Positions 51,190-60,460 of a DNA stretch of 64,000 bases are shown here, piece after piece (the stretch's first letter is position 1; the number at the start of each line of letters is the position of its first letter). The position numbers were made by a program, and so were the translations under genes. Source of the stretch: an uncultured bacterium (GTDB taxonomy: Bacteria > Bacillota > Negativicutes > Acidaminococcales > Acidaminococcaceae); contig CAJMQS010000008.1 of the NCBI GenBank assembly GCA_905215645.1, positions 1 through 64,000 of the forward strand. The letters are read 5' to 3'. The notes under the pieces were generated by a model that saw nothing but the letters and a program-made list of their open reading frames with translations, ran no database searches and was not told the origin of the DNA.

Positions 51190-52419
51190 TCACCCAATCA
51201 GCAGCACACTCAGATCATTCACATTGGTCCCGGTGGCGCCGGTGATCAGGAGGCCTCCTGTCTTTGCTAAAGCGTGGTAGGCATCGTTCTGGTCCAATAC
51301 ATCAGAAATGGCTACGCCCTGTTCCGCCAGCTGCTGTTTCGTATGGCCGTCTGCAAAACCTCCGGCTGCATCGGTGGGTCCGTCCGTCCCATCGCTGCCG
51401 AAGGAGAACACTGCCACATTGTCCAGTCCGGCAATGCCTTCCGCCGCTGCCAGCGCCATTTCCTGGTTCCGCCCGCCTTTGCCCTGGCCATGGAGATGGA
51501 CCACAGTCTCTCCCCCAGCCAGTACAGCCAGCTTCTTCCCGCTAGAAGCATACTGCCGTCCGATGGCTGCCAGGAAACTGCCGGCTTCCTTGGCCTGGCA
51601 GTTCAGGCTGGTGGTCAAGAGGCAGGTCTCATACCCCAGCTTTTCCGCCGCCTGCTGGCCCGCCGCAGCCAGTTCCGTCACGCTGCCGGTGATGACCGTT
51701 TCCACATTGTCCAGTTTCTTCGGGGTTTCCTCCCGGAGGGCCTGTTCTGCATCGGCCGGCAGCTGGATCTTGAACTTCCGGATGGCAGCCAAAGCTTCCT
51801 CGCAGGTGGACGAATCCGGATAGGCTGGGCCAGAAGCGATCATATCCAAGGGATCTCCGATGATGTCGCTGAGGACAATGGCATAGACTTTCGCCGGTGC
51901 GCAGAGACGGGCAAATTTCCCGCCCTTCACGCTGCTCAGCCGCTTCCGTATGGTATTCATAGAAACGATGTCCGCCCCGCTGGCCAATAGATCAGAAGTA
52001 ACCGCCTGGAGTTCCTTCAGGGAAATCAGCGGTTTTTCAAAAAGAGCTGACCCGCCGCCGCTGATCAAGAACAGCACCGTATCTTCCTCTTGGAGGCCCT
52101 GGACCAGTTCAATGGCCCGCTGGGTGGCTTTCAGGGAATTCTCATCGGGCACCGGATGGCCGGCTTCCCAGATTTCCAGAGGGGGCAGGGCTCCCTTGCT
52201 GTGGCCGTATTTGGTGATCACGATTCCGGCAGAGATCCGTCCGTCCAAGATTCCCACCGCTGTCTTAGCCATCTGCCAAGCCGCTTTCCCGATGGCTACC
52301 AGGACGATTTTTCCGTTGCCGAACTCTTTATGTTCCAAAGCCTTTGCCACAGCCGCATCCGGCAAAGAAGCCCGGATGGCCGTCTGCATGATAGTTTCTG
52401 CATCCGTACGTAAGGTCAT
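51190..52419 (-). CDS. Glycerate 2-kinase, MOFRL family (GckA/TtuD type)
   Basis: This 409-residue protein has an N-terminal kinase domain (VLVAIGKAAWQMAKTA, FLISGGGSALFEKPL) and the C-terminal MOFRL domain (GGETVVHLHGQGKGGRNQEMALAAAEGI and SFGSDGTDGPTDAAGG). It phosphorylates D-glycerate to 2-phosphoglycerate. I prefer ATG 52419 over TTG 52437 because GGGGG lies upstream of the ATG and within the longer frame. It is encoded just downstream of a hydroxyacid dehydrogenase likely to make glycerate. Confidence 0.9.
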   Translation of the reverse strand: MTLRTDAETIMQTAIRASLPDAAVAKALEHKEFGNGKIVLVAIGKAAWQMAKTAVGILDGRISAGIVITKYGHSKGALPPLEIWEAGHPVPDENSLKATQRAIELVQGLQEEDTVLFLISGGGSALFEKPLISLKELQAVTSDLLASGADIVSMNTIRKRLSSVKGGKFARLCAPAKVYAIVLSDIIGDPLDMIASGPAYPDSSTCEEALAAIRKFKIQLPADAEQALREETPKKLDNVETVITGSVTELAAAGQQAAEKLGYETCLLTTSLNCQAKEAGSFLAAIGRQYASSGKKLAVLAGGETVVHLHGQGKGGRNQEMALAAAEGIAGLDNVAVFSFGSDGTDGPTDAAGGFADGHTKQQLAEQGVAISDVLDQNDAYHALAKTGGLLITGATGTNVNDLSVLLIG

Positions 52420-52446
52420 GCTCTTTTCCCCCTTCAATATTGTTGC

Positions 52447-52456
52447 GAACCGGTTC
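52447..52456. promoter_or_regulatory. Palindromic operator candidate of the glycerate kinase gene
   Basis: GAACCGGTTC is a perfect 10-bp palindrome with the LacI-type core AANCGNTT. It lies just downstream of a perfect TATAAT (52458-52463 on the minus strand) and upstream of the glycerate kinase start, where a repressor would block initiation. Confidence 0.45.
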
Positions 52457-52472
52457 CATTATAGCATATTCT

Positions 52473-53441
52473 TTACACACCGACCTGGTTCACCGGCATC
52501 CCCTGGAGGAAGGCTTTCAGGTTCCCGACAGCGATATCCATGAGCCGCTGCCGGCTCTCTTTGGCTCCCCAGGACATGTGAGGGGTGATGATGCAGTTCT
52601 TGGCCTTCAGCAGGGGATTATCCCCCCGGATGGGCTCCGTGGACACCACGTCCACGCCGGCAGCATATACTTTGCCGGAATCCAGGGCTTCGGCCAGGTC
52701 TTTTTCATTGACCAAGGGCCCCCGGCTGTTGTTGATGAGGATGACCCCATCCTTCATCTTTGCGATATTTTCCCGGCAGATGATGTTTTCCGTTTCCGGG
52801 AACAGGGGGCAGTGGAGGACGATCACATCGGAACGGGCGAACAGTTCCTCTTTGTCCACATAGTCGGCGATCTGTTTCCCTGCATCATTGGGATAGGCAT
52901 CGTTGGCCAGGACTTCCATGCCCAGGGCTTTGGCAATCCGTCCCGTAGTCTGTCCGATCCGTCCGAAGCCGATGATCCCCATGGTCTTGCCAGCCAGTTC
53001 GATCAGCGGATAATCCCAGAAACACCAGTCTTTGCAGTTTTCCCAGGCTCCCTGGTGGACGGCCTGGTCATGATGGCCCACTCGGTTGCAGATTTCCAGC
53101 AGCAGGGCGATGGCAAACTGCCCCACCGCAGCGGTGCCGTAAGTGGGGATGTTGGTCACCACGATGCCCCGTTCCTTGGCTGCCGCCACATCTACCACAT
53201 TGTAGCCGGTGGCCAGGACCCCGATGAATTCCAGATGAGGGCAGCGGTCGATGACTCCTTTGGACAAGGGTGTCTTGTTGGTGAACACGATTTCTGCAGC
53301 TCCGATCCGCTGGAGGATTTCTTCTTCATCGGTCACAGAAGTCCGATCGTAGACCTGCAGATTACCCAGCGCTGCCATTCCAGCCCAGCTGATGTCTCCA
53401 GGATTCAAGGTATACCCATCCAATACGACGATTTTCTTCAT
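52473..53441 (-). CDS. D-2-hydroxyacid dehydrogenase, glycerate dehydrogenase-like
   Basis: This 322-residue protein has the NAD-binding motif GIIGFGRIGQTTGRIAKALG near residue 150, the LHCPLFPETENII segment, catalytic Arg in INNSRGPLVNEKDL, and His in TPHMSWGA. It is closest to hydroxypyruvate reductase/glycerate dehydrogenase (HprA). With the downstream glycerate kinase it would link serine or hydroxypyruvate to 2-phosphoglycerate. The start at MKKIVVLDGYTLNPG is chosen over a 30-codon longer frame because of an AGGATGG site. Confidence 0.86.
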   Translation of the reverse strand: MKKIVVLDGYTLNPGDISWAGMAALGNLQVYDRTSVTDEEEILQRIGAAEIVFTNKTPLSKGVIDRCPHLEFIGVLATGYNVVDVAAAKERGIVVTNIPTYGTAAVGQFAIALLLEICNRVGHHDQAVHQGAWENCKDWCFWDYPLIELAGKTMGIIGFGRIGQTTGRIAKALGMEVLANDAYPNDAGKQIADYVDKEELFARSDVIVLHCPLFPETENIICRENIAKMKDGVILINNSRGPLVNEKDLAEALDSGKVYAAGVDVVSTEPIRGDNPLLKAKNCIITPHMSWGAKESRQRLMDIAVGNLKAFLQGMPVNQVGV

Positions 53442-53710
53442 GTTCCATCCATCCTTCTTTCTTTTCCATTTATTCGACGTAAAGCCATTTCCATCCAAAA
53501 AGATCATTTTAAAGAAAGAATTTCCTCTCAATGGGTTCTGGATTCCTTCAAATAAAAGGATTCTGATTTCATATCGATAAAGTAGGGTTCACTGGGCCAC
53601 AAGGGAGGAAAAAGTCTCCTGCAAGCTTCATTCTACCAGAATCTTTCGATTAAAAAAAGAACTTTACAAATACCTATGGCCATACATGCACCCAGGATTT
53701 TCTCTCCTCC
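53442..53710. other. Intergenic region between hprA-like and mscS genes
   Basis: No gene, RNA or repeat is recognised here. It should hold the promoter of the dehydrogenase on the minus strand, but I found no convincing -35/-10 pair. Confidence 0.5.
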
Positions 53711-53740
53711 TTGCACCAAAGTACGGACGGATGGTACAAT
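53711..53740 (+). promoter_or_regulatory. Promoter candidate for the MscS gene
   Basis: TTGCAC (53711-53716) and TACAAT (53735-53740) are 18 bases apart, 32 bases ahead of the start codon. Confidence 0.55.
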
Positions 53741-53771
53741 GGGGCAAATAGCTGAAAAAAGGAGTCTTTCC

Positions 53772-54824
53772 ATGACTTTCTATCATGATTTTCTTGCCTG
53801 GCTGCCAGCCCTCCTGATTTTGGGGGTGACGGTCCTGTTTTACATCGGCTTCCGGATTGTCAGCATCCGGGTCATCCGTTTCATCCTGGACAAGCTGCCC
53901 TTCGCCGCCGATGAAAATATCGCAGCGGCCGTTTATCGGCCCGGCCGGATGGCCATCGGGGTTTTCGGAACCTATACGGCTCTGGCCAATTCTCCCTGGG
54001 AAAGATTGGCGCAAACGGCCTTTGTTTCCAATTCCGTTTCTTCTCTGCTGATCATCGCCTTTTACTGGAGCCTGTACAATTTCAGCTCCACCACCAATGT
54101 GATCTTCAACCACTTTTTCAATAAATCCGGCAAGAAACTGGATCCGGCCATCAGTGGTTTGTTCTCTTCTTTTTTCCATGCTCTGATCCTATTCTTTGCC
54201 CTGGCCACCGTCCTGAGCACCTGGGGCTTCAATATCAGCGGCTTCATCGCCGGACTTTCCATCGGCGGTCTGGCCGTTTCCCTGGCGGCCAAGGATTCCC
54301 TGGCCAACATCTTTGCCTGTCTGGTGATCCTGATGGACCAGCCCTTCCATGTAGGGGACTGGATCATCTGCAACAATGTGGAAGGAATCGTGGAATCCAT
54401 CTCCTTCCGGAGCACCAATGTGCGGACCTTTACCCAAGCCTTGGTGTACATCCCCAATTCCCTGATCATCAGCACTCCCATCCAGAACTTTACCAACCGA
54501 CACATGCGGCGGCTGGAAATGACCCTGGGGGTCACCTATGACAGCACCCGGGAACAGATGCAGGAACTGGTCCGTAAGATCACAGAATTCCTCCATGAGG
54601 ATCCGGATATCGTGGAGGAAGGGATCACCGTGGCTTTTTCCAATATGGGAGCCAGCAGCCTGGATATCAGCATCGTCTGCTACTGCTGCCATACAGGGTA
54701 TGACAAGTACATGAAAAGCAAGGAACGGATCAACCTGGAACTGATGCGGCTGCTGGAAGAAACTGGCACCAGCGCTGCCTTTCCCAGTACCAGTGTGTAT
54801 ATTGAAAAAGGACCGGCCGCCTGA
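53772..54824 (+). CDS. Small-conductance mechanosensitive channel, MscS family
   Basis: This 350-residue protein has four to five N-terminal membrane spans, then the pore helix and beta domain with the family signature GLSIGGLAVSLAAKDSLANIFAC (about residues 159-181) and QPFHVGDWI. A cytoplasmic vestibule domain follows. It opens on membrane tension to release solutes. The start at MTFYHDFLAW has AAGGAG 7 bases upstream. It ends within a bidirectional terminator. Confidence 0.92.
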   Translation: MTFYHDFLAWLPALLILGVTVLFYIGFRIVSIRVIRFILDKLPFAADENIAAAVYRPGRMAIGVFGTYTALANSPWERLAQTAFVSNSVSSLLIIAFYWSLYNFSSTTNVIFNHFFNKSGKKLDPAISGLFSSFFHALILFFALATVLSTWGFNISGFIAGLSIGGLAVSLAAKDSLANIFACLVILMDQPFHVGDWIICNNVEGIVESISFRSTNVRTFTQALVYIPNSLIISTPIQNFTNRHMRRLEMTLGVTYDSTREQMQELVRKITEFLHEDPDIVEEGITVAFSNMGASSLDISIVCYCCHTGYDKYMKSKERINLELMRLLEETGTSAAFPSTSVYIEKGPAA

Positions 54825-54840
54825 GCGGCTGGTCCTTTTT
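54805..54840. terminator. Bidirectional terminator overlapping the MscS stop codon
   Basis: AAAAAGGACCGGCCGC pairs with GCGGCTGGTCCTTTTT, with one mismatch, and the loop CTGA carries the MscS stop codon. It serves both mscS and the converging aromatic operon. Confidence 0.92.
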
Positions 54841-54848
54841 GGTCGGCC

Positions 54849-55349
54849 TTACAGCCCCGCCTTCCTCACCAGTTCGATGATGTACTTCGTTGTCTTGTCG
54901 AAGTCTTCGTCCACGGGGATGGTGTAATCAGCGTATTTCAGATACAGGGGCATCCGCTCCCGGTACAGCTGGGTAAGCCGGTCTTCTGCAGAATTCAGCA
55001 GGGGCCGGCTCACTTTGTCCACGCAGCCGGCAATGGCTGCCAGGTCCCGGTTCAGGAAAAAGATCTTGCCCGTTGCCTGGAGAAAAGCGATATTTTCCGG
55101 CCGTTTCACCACCCCGCCTCCGCAGGAAATGATGATGCCGTCCATGGCGGAAAGGGACTTCACCGCCGCTGTTTCCGCCCGACGGAACACGTCTTCCCCT
55201 TCCTGGAACAAGTCCTTGATGGTGCGTCCGGTCTGTTCCACCACCTTATCATCCGCATCCAGCACCGGCCGCCCCAGAGCCTTGCTCAGTTTCCGTCCGA
55301 TGGTGGTCTTGCCGGCTCCGGGCATCCCGATGAGTACGATATTAGCCAT
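54849..55349 (-). CDS. aroK: Shikimate kinase
   Basis: This 166-residue P-loop kinase has Walker A GMPGAGKT (residues 8-15), the shikimate-binding DADDKVVEQTGRTI segment, and SCGGGVVKRPENI. It makes shikimate 3-phosphate. It is the last gene of the aromatic operon and overlaps aroE by 8 bases. Confidence 0.96.
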   Translation of the reverse strand: MANIVLIGMPGAGKTTIGRKLSKALGRPVLDADDKVVEQTGRTIKDLFQEGEDVFRRAETAAVKSLSAMDGIIISCGGGVVKRPENIAFLQATGKIFFLNRDLAAIAGCVDKVSRPLLNSAEDRLTQLYRERMPLYLKYADYTIPVDEDFDKTTKYIIELVRKAGL

Positions 55350-56175
55350 GGAAAGTTGCCTCCAATTGTTTCATGATTTCCGGGATCAGTTCCGGATCCA
55401 TTTTTTTCTGCTGCCAGATTTCTTCAGAGGCCACGGCCTGGGCCACCAGCATGTAAAGGCCGTTGCAGGTCCGGGCTCCTGTCTCCCGTGCATCGGCCAG
55501 GAAGCGGGTTTCTCCTGGATTATAGATGATATCCACAGCCGCAGCGAACCGGGCAGTGAATGCTGCCGAAACCGGGCTTTCCCCCACTTTGGGGAACATG
55601 CCCACTGGGGTGGTGTTGATGATCACCTGACCGCCTCTGCCATCCTGTTCTGCCGCTCCATAAGTCTCCAGCAGAGTGTCCGGCCGCTGTGCCAAGAAAT
55701 GGGCCAATGCGTCCTCCGCCTTCGCCCGGTCCCGGACCAGGATCCGGATGGAAGCCGCTTTCCGGTCCGCCAGCACCTGGAGTACCGCCTTGGCAGCTCC
55801 GCCATTGCCCAAGACAGTCACCGCTGTTCCTTCCAAAGGAATCCCCGCTGCCTGGAGCATTCGGTCGAATCCCAGGTAATCCGTATTGTATCCTTTCACG
55901 CCTTCCGACGTAAAAGACAGCGTATTCACGGCCCCGATTTTTTTCGCTTCCGGCGCAATGGCCTCCAGATACGGCAGCACCGTTTCTTTGTAAGGGATGG
56001 TCACATTGCTGCCCCGGAGTCCCTCTGGATTTTCCTGGACAAAAGAGGCGACCTCTTCCGGTTCCCGTTCCAGGAGCTCATAGGTATCCCCCGTGCCCAG
56101 GGCCCGGAAAAGCGCCTGATGGATCTGGGGTGACAGGCTGTGCCCCAGTACCCTTCCCAACAATCCAAATTTCAT
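55342..56175 (-). CDS. aroE: Shikimate dehydrogenase
   Basis: This 277-residue protein has SLSPQIH in the shikimate site, the NTDYLGFDRML element, the NADP motif LGNGGAAKAVL, and NTTPVGMFP. It reduces 3-dehydroshikimate to shikimate. The frame stays open far upstream through pheA, but the true start is ATG 56175, which overlaps the pheA stop (ATGA) and fits the family length. Confidence 0.96.
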   Translation of the reverse strand: MKFGLLGRVLGHSLSPQIHQALFRALGTGDTYELLEREPEEVASFVQENPEGLRGSNVTIPYKETVLPYLEAIAPEAKKIGAVNTLSFTSEGVKGYNTDYLGFDRMLQAAGIPLEGTAVTVLGNGGAAKAVLQVLADRKAASIRILVRDRAKAEDALAHFLAQRPDTLLETYGAAEQDGRGGQVIINTTPVGMFPKVGESPVSAAFTARFAAAVDIIYNPGETRFLADARETGARTCNGLYMLVAQAVASEEIWQQKKMDPELIPEIMKQLEATFHG

Positions 56176-57026
56176 GATTCTTTTTCTTCCTTTCCGTGAT
56201 CTGCCGGATAATTCCCCAGGATCTTGCATTCTGTAGTGTCTTCCGGCAGATCTCCCAAGGCTTTCTGCACCGCTGGATCCGTCAGATGGCCGGTGATATC
56301 GATGTGGAAATAATATTCCCAAGGCCGTCCCGGTATAGGCCGGGATTCGATGTTGGTCATATTGATCTGGTACCGGGCAAAATGGGACAGGACTCGATAC
56401 AAAGACCCGGGCTGATGCTTCAGGCTGACGATCAGAGTGATCTTGTCTGCTTCCGGCACCAGCTCCCGCTGCCGGCTGAGGATGATGAACCGGGTATAAT
56501 TGCTCTGGTTGGTATTGATGCCCCGGGCCAGGATGTCCAGTCCATACTGTTCTGCCGCCTGAGCGCCGGCTACTGCCGCCATATGGGGATCTTTTTTCTG
56601 GGCCACCAGTTCTGCCGCTTTGGCCGTATTGAAATAATTGAACTGCCGCATGGCAGGGTGTTCCTTGAAGAACACCTGGCACTGGGAAAACCCCTGGGGA
56701 TGGGAATAGACTTCGGTGATTCCTTCCAATTTGGCTCCTGGACAGGCCAGGAGGCAGTGCTCCACCTTGACGATTTTTTCCCCCACGATGGAAGCGCCAT
56801 ACCGCCGGACCAAGTCGTACACATCGGTGATCCCTCCCGTGGAAGAATTCTCGATGGGCAGCACGCCATACCGGACTTTCCCTTCCATCACAGCCTGGAT
56901 CACGTCCTCGAACAGCATGAAGTTCCTGGCGTCCATCGGCTTCCCAGCAAAATAAGTCCGAAGGGCCAGATGGCTGTACGCCCCTGGCACTCCCTGATAG
57001 CCTACAGGAATGGTTTCTTCTGCCAT
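56172..57026 (-). CDS. pheA: Prephenate dehydratase with ACT domain
   Basis: This 284-residue protein has VGYQGVPGAYSHLALRTYF at the start, the catalytic region PIENSSTGGITDVYDLV, and a C-terminal ACT regulatory domain with the ESRP motif (IESRPIPGRPWEYYFHID). It converts prephenate to phenylpyruvate and is usually inhibited by Phe via the ACT domain. It has no chorismate mutase domain, unlike the enterobacterial PheA. AAGGAGG ribosome site. Confidence 0.96.
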   Translation of the reverse strand: MAEETIPVGYQGVPGAYSHLALRTYFAGKPMDARNFMLFEDVIQAVMEGKVRYGVLPIENSSTGGITDVYDLVRRYGASIVGEKIVKVEHCLLACPGAKLEGITEVYSHPQGFSQCQVFFKEHPAMRQFNYFNTAKAAELVAQKKDPHMAAVAGAQAAEQYGLDILARGINTNQSNYTRFIILSRQRELVPEADKITLIVSLKHQPGSLYRVLSHFARYQINMTNIESRPIPGRPWEYYFHIDITGHLTDPAVQKALGDLPEDTTECKILGNYPADHGKEEKES

Positions 57027-57029
57027 GGT

Positions 57030-58118
57030 TTACCTCCTTTCTGCCAGCAGGGACAGATCCAGCAGCGTCCAAGCCGTGACGGCTTCGATCACCGGGACAG
57101 CCCGGGGCAGGATGCAGGGATCATGGCGTCCGGTGACTTCCAGGGTGGTATCTTCTCCAGACACCACATTCACCGTATGCTGGGTCTTGCCGATGGAAGG
57201 AGTGGGTTTGACAGCCACCGTGAACAGCAGCGGCATCCCATTGCTGATTCCCCCGGTGACGCCTCCATTGTGGTTGGTGGTGCAGACCACTTTTCCATCC
57301 TGATAGGTCATGGGATCATTGGCCTCGCTGCCCCGCATTTCTGCCAAGCCGAAACCGTCTCCGAAAGCAATGCCCTTCATTGCCGGAACAGAGAACAGGG
57401 CATGGCTCAGCCGGCTTTCCACGGAATCGAAATAGGGTTCTCCCAGCCCCACCGGCAGACCGATGGCCATACATTCGATGGTACCCCCTACAGAATCTTT
57501 TTCTTTCTGGGCTTCCGTGATCCGGGCCGCCATGGCTTCCCGGACAAAAGGATCCAGCACCGGCAGGGTCTCATCTCCCATAGCCCGGAGGGTCTCCGCC
57601 GTTTCTCCCAGAGGATCGAATTTCCGGTCCCGGACTCCCGCCAGGGCGGCCACATGGGCGCCTACCGTGATCCCTCTAGCCGCCAGCAGCTGTTTGGCCA
57701 CGGCACCGGCAAAGACCAGAGGAGCTGTGAGCCTGCCGGAAAAGCTGCCCCCACCTCGATAGTCATTGCAGCCGTGGAATTTCACATAGCCCGGATAATC
57801 CCCATGGCCCGGCCGCATGATTTCTTTCATCTTACTGTAATCTTTGGAATGGGCATTGCTGTTGGGGATCCGGGCACAGAGGGCCATGCCCGTAGTCCGG
57901 CCGTTGAAAAAGCCGCTTTCGATGCTGACACTGTCGCTTTCCTTCCGGGGCGTAGCCAGCTTGCTGTTGCCGGGAGCCCGCCGTTTCATTTCTCGGGCGA
58001 TGGCTTCCTGGTCCAGCTCGATGCCTGCCGGCAGCCCGTCGATCACCACCCCGATGGACGGTCCATGGGATTCTCCAAAAATGGTCAGCTTGATCTGCTC
58101 ACCCATCACACTGCTCAT
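57030..58118 (-). CDS. aroC: Chorismate synthase
   Basis: This 362-residue FMN-dependent enzyme has GESHGPSIGVVIDGLPAG near the start, RPGHGDYPGYVKF, and RGGGSFSGRLTA. It makes chorismate from EPSP. Its ATG lies inside the aroA end (20-base overlap) with AGGAGG upstream. Confidence 0.97.
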   Translation of the reverse strand: MSSVMGEQIKLTIFGESHGPSIGVVIDGLPAGIELDQEAIAREMKRRAPGNSKLATPRKESDSVSIESGFFNGRTTGMALCARIPNSNAHSKDYSKMKEIMRPGHGDYPGYVKFHGCNDYRGGGSFSGRLTAPLVFAGAVAKQLLAARGITVGAHVAALAGVRDRKFDPLGETAETLRAMGDETLPVLDPFVREAMAARITEAQKEKDSVGGTIECMAIGLPVGLGEPYFDSVESRLSHALFSVPAMKGIAFGDGFGLAEMRGSEANDPMTYQDGKVVCTTNHNGGVTGGISNGMPLLFTVAVKPTPSIGKTQHTVNVVSGEDTTLEVTGRHDPCILPRAVPVIEAVTAWTLLDLSLLAERR

Positions 58119-59391
58119 AATGTCCTCCTAACGCTGCGAAATCCTTCCAGAAATCCGGATAGGATTTCGCCACACACTCAGCTCCCACCAGGGTCAGCGG
58201 TTCCCGGCACAGGATACTGGCCACGGCCAGGCTCATGGCAATCCGATGGTCGTTCCAGCATTCCACAGTGCCGCCGCCCAGTTCCACCACCCCATCGATG
58301 GAAAGGCCGTCCGGCCGTTCGGTGATCTTAGCTCCCAGCTTGTTCAATTCCGTAGTCATGGCTTTCAGCCGGTCACATTCCTTCAGCCGCAGCCGTTCGG
58401 CATGGATGATTTCCGTATGGCCTTGGCTGAGAGCTGCTGCCACGGTCAACACCGGGATGATATCCGGGCAGTCCGCCCCGTCGATGGTAGTCCCCAGAGG
58501 TATTGCCGGCCGGCTCACCAGTTTTTCTCCTTCAAAAACCACCTGTCCTCCCATCCGCTGGAGGATGGGGATGATGGCCTTGTCCCCCTGGAGGGAATCC
58601 GGATCCATTCCCAAAAGGCTGATGGTCCTGCCCAGCATCCCGGCAGTGAGCCAGAAGGCCGCCTGGGAATAGTCCCCTTCCACGGCACCCTGCTTGGCCT
58701 GGTACTGTTGGTTCCCAGGGATCTTGTACAACCGGTAGTTTTCGTGTTCGATCCGGATGCCGTACTTTTGCAAAGCGGAAAGGGTCAAGGCGATGTAGCT
58801 CTGGCTTTCCAGCTTCCCGGTGATTTCCAGGGTGGAATCCCCGTCCAATAGGGGCAGAGCAAAGAGCAGCCCGCTGATGAACTGGCTGCTCACATCGCCG
58901 GGCAGGATAAATTTCCCCGACCGGAGCGGACCCCGGACTTTGAGCGGGAAATTCTCCGTATCACTCCCTTTTTGGAACAGCAGACCCTGTTCCCGGAAAA
59001 TGGCTTCATAGGGATCCAAAGGCCGGCTGCCCAGCTTCCCAGAGCCGATGAACGTGAAAGTTTCCCCGGAGACCGCTGCCAGGGGGATCAGGAAACGAAG
59101 GGTGGATCCGGATTCCCCGCAGTCCAGGATTTTTCCTGCCTGGCGGGGCCGGCACCCTTCCACAGCAAAACCGGTACGGCCGTCTGTTTCTTTCTGAGAA
59201 GTGATTGCCGCCCCCAGCTGCCGGAGACAGTCACAGGTAGCCAAAATATCCTTGCTGAGGCTCACTTCTTCCACCTGGCTCTTCCCCTGAGCCAGAGCTG
59301 CACAGATCAGGGCACGATGGCCCATGCTTTTGGAAGAAGGTACCCGGAGCGTCCCGGTGAGGGAGCCCGGCTCAATACGCAACGTGGTCAT
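58099..59391 (-). CDS. aroA: EPSP synthase (3-phosphoshikimate 1-carboxyvinyltransferase)
   Basis: This 430-residue protein has PSSKSMGHRALICAALA near residue 18, LDCGESGSTLRFLIPLA near 90, RLKECDRLKAM, and NDHRIAMSLAVAS near 385. It is full-length. The residue after GES is Gly, as in the ordinary sequence contexts of the family; I make no claim about inhibitor tolerance. It sits between aroB and aroC. Confidence 0.97.
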   Translation of the reverse strand: MTTLRIEPGSLTGTLRVPSSKSMGHRALICAALAQGKSQVEEVSLSKDILATCDCLRQLGAAITSQKETDGRTGFAVEGCRPRQAGKILDCGESGSTLRFLIPLAAVSGETFTFIGSGKLGSRPLDPYEAIFREQGLLFQKGSDTENFPLKVRGPLRSGKFILPGDVSSQFISGLLFALPLLDGDSTLEITGKLESQSYIALTLSALQKYGIRIEHENYRLYKIPGNQQYQAKQGAVEGDYSQAAFWLTAGMLGRTISLLGMDPDSLQGDKAIIPILQRMGGQVVFEGEKLVSRPAIPLGTTIDGADCPDIIPVLTVAAALSQGHTEIIHAERLRLKECDRLKAMTTELNKLGAKITERPDGLSIDGVVELGGGTVECWNDHRIAMSLAVASILCREPLTLVGAECVAKSYPDFWKDFAALGGHYEQCDG

Positions 59392-59395
59392 GCTC

Positions 59396-60460
59396 TCATC
59401 CTTTCACATAGGGTTCCAGATCCGTAAAGGCAACTTTTTTCAGCAGGCGCTTCCCGATTTCCGGTACGATGATCAGGGTGATCTGGTTCCCTCGTTTCTT
59501 CTTGTCCATGGCAATCCCCGCCAGCACATCCTGGTCACTGATGGGGTCTTCCGTAGGGATCTGGTATCTTTCCAGCAGATGCTGGATCCGGTCCGCCGTA
59601 CCCGGTTTGGTCAGTCCCATCTTTTCCGTATTCCGGGTCAGCCGCACCATACCGATGGCCACCCCTTCCCCATGGGTGTATTTCTCATAATGATAGTACC
59701 GTTCCACCGCATGGCCGATGGTATGGCCGAAATTCAGTACCATCCGGGCGCCTACGTCCCGTTCGTCTTCCTCCACCACCTTCACTTTCAATCGGCAGCA
59801 GGCAGCGCTGATTTCGGCCGCATGGGCCAGGATATCCTCGTCTCCCTGGAACTGCTCCAATCGGGCAAACAGGTCCGGATCCCCGAAAGCGGCACATTTG
59901 ATCACTTCCGCCAAGCCATCGTGGAGATACCGCTGGTCCAGGCTCCGGAGGAGTTCCGGATCCATCAGCACCCCTTTGGGCTGATAGAAAGCACCCACCA
60001 GGTTCTTCCCTTCCGGCAGGTCCACGGCTACCTTGCCTCCCACACTACTGTCGATCTGGGCCAGGAGCGTCGTCGGGATCTGGATGAAATCTACCCCCCG
60101 GAGGAAGCTGGCCGCCACAAAGCCTCCCAGATCCCCAGGGACGCCACCCCCCAGGGTGATCACCAGGTCGCTGCGGGTCATGCCGAAATCGGCACAGGCC
60201 CGGACCATGCGGCCGAAGGTTTCTAAGTTCTTGTGGTCTTCTCCGGCTTCCATCACCAGCCGGCGGACGGCAAAGTCCTGTTCCCGGAGCTGTTGTTCCA
60301 AGCTGTCTCCATAGAGTCCGTCAACGGTCCGGTCCGTAAGGACGGCCACCTTATCCGCTTTGGACAGGGCCCGGACCTTTTTCCCCATGGCAGCCCAGGA
60401 ATGGGCGGCGATTTCAATGGTATAGGATTTTTCTCCCAGATCAACGAAGATTTTTTCCAT
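59396..60460 (-). CDS. aroB: 3-dehydroquinate synthase
   Basis: This 354-residue protein has the NAD-binding LGGGVPGDLGGFVAASFLRG, the metal and catalytic Lys/Glu/His region (PTTLLAQIDSSVGGKVAVDL, NLVGAFYQP) and NFGHTIGHAVE. It cyclises DAHP to 3-dehydroquinate. It overlaps tyrA by 20 bases. Confidence 0.97.
   Translation of the reverse strand: MEKIFVDLGEKSYTIEIAAHSWAAMGKKVRALSKADKVAVLTDRTVDGLYGDSLEQQLREQDFAVRRLVMEAGEDHKNLETFGRMVRACADFGMTRSDLVITLGGGVPGDLGGFVAASFLRGVDFIQIPTTLLAQIDSSVGGKVAVDLPEGKNLVGAFYQPKGVLMDPELLRSLDQRYLHDGLAEVIKCAAFGDPDLFARLEQFQGDEDILAHAAEISAACCRLKVKVVEEDERDVGARMVLNFGHTIGHAVERYYHYEKYTHGEGVAIGMVRLTRNTEKMGLTKPGTADRIQHLLERYQIPTEDPISDQDVLAGIAMDKKKRGNQITLIIVPEIGKRLLKKVAFTDLEPYVKG

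Noticed and set aside
56176..57072. Upstream extension of aroE to a 576-codon frame
   Set aside because: It runs through pheA in another frame. The aroE start at 56175 fits the family and overlaps the pheA stop.
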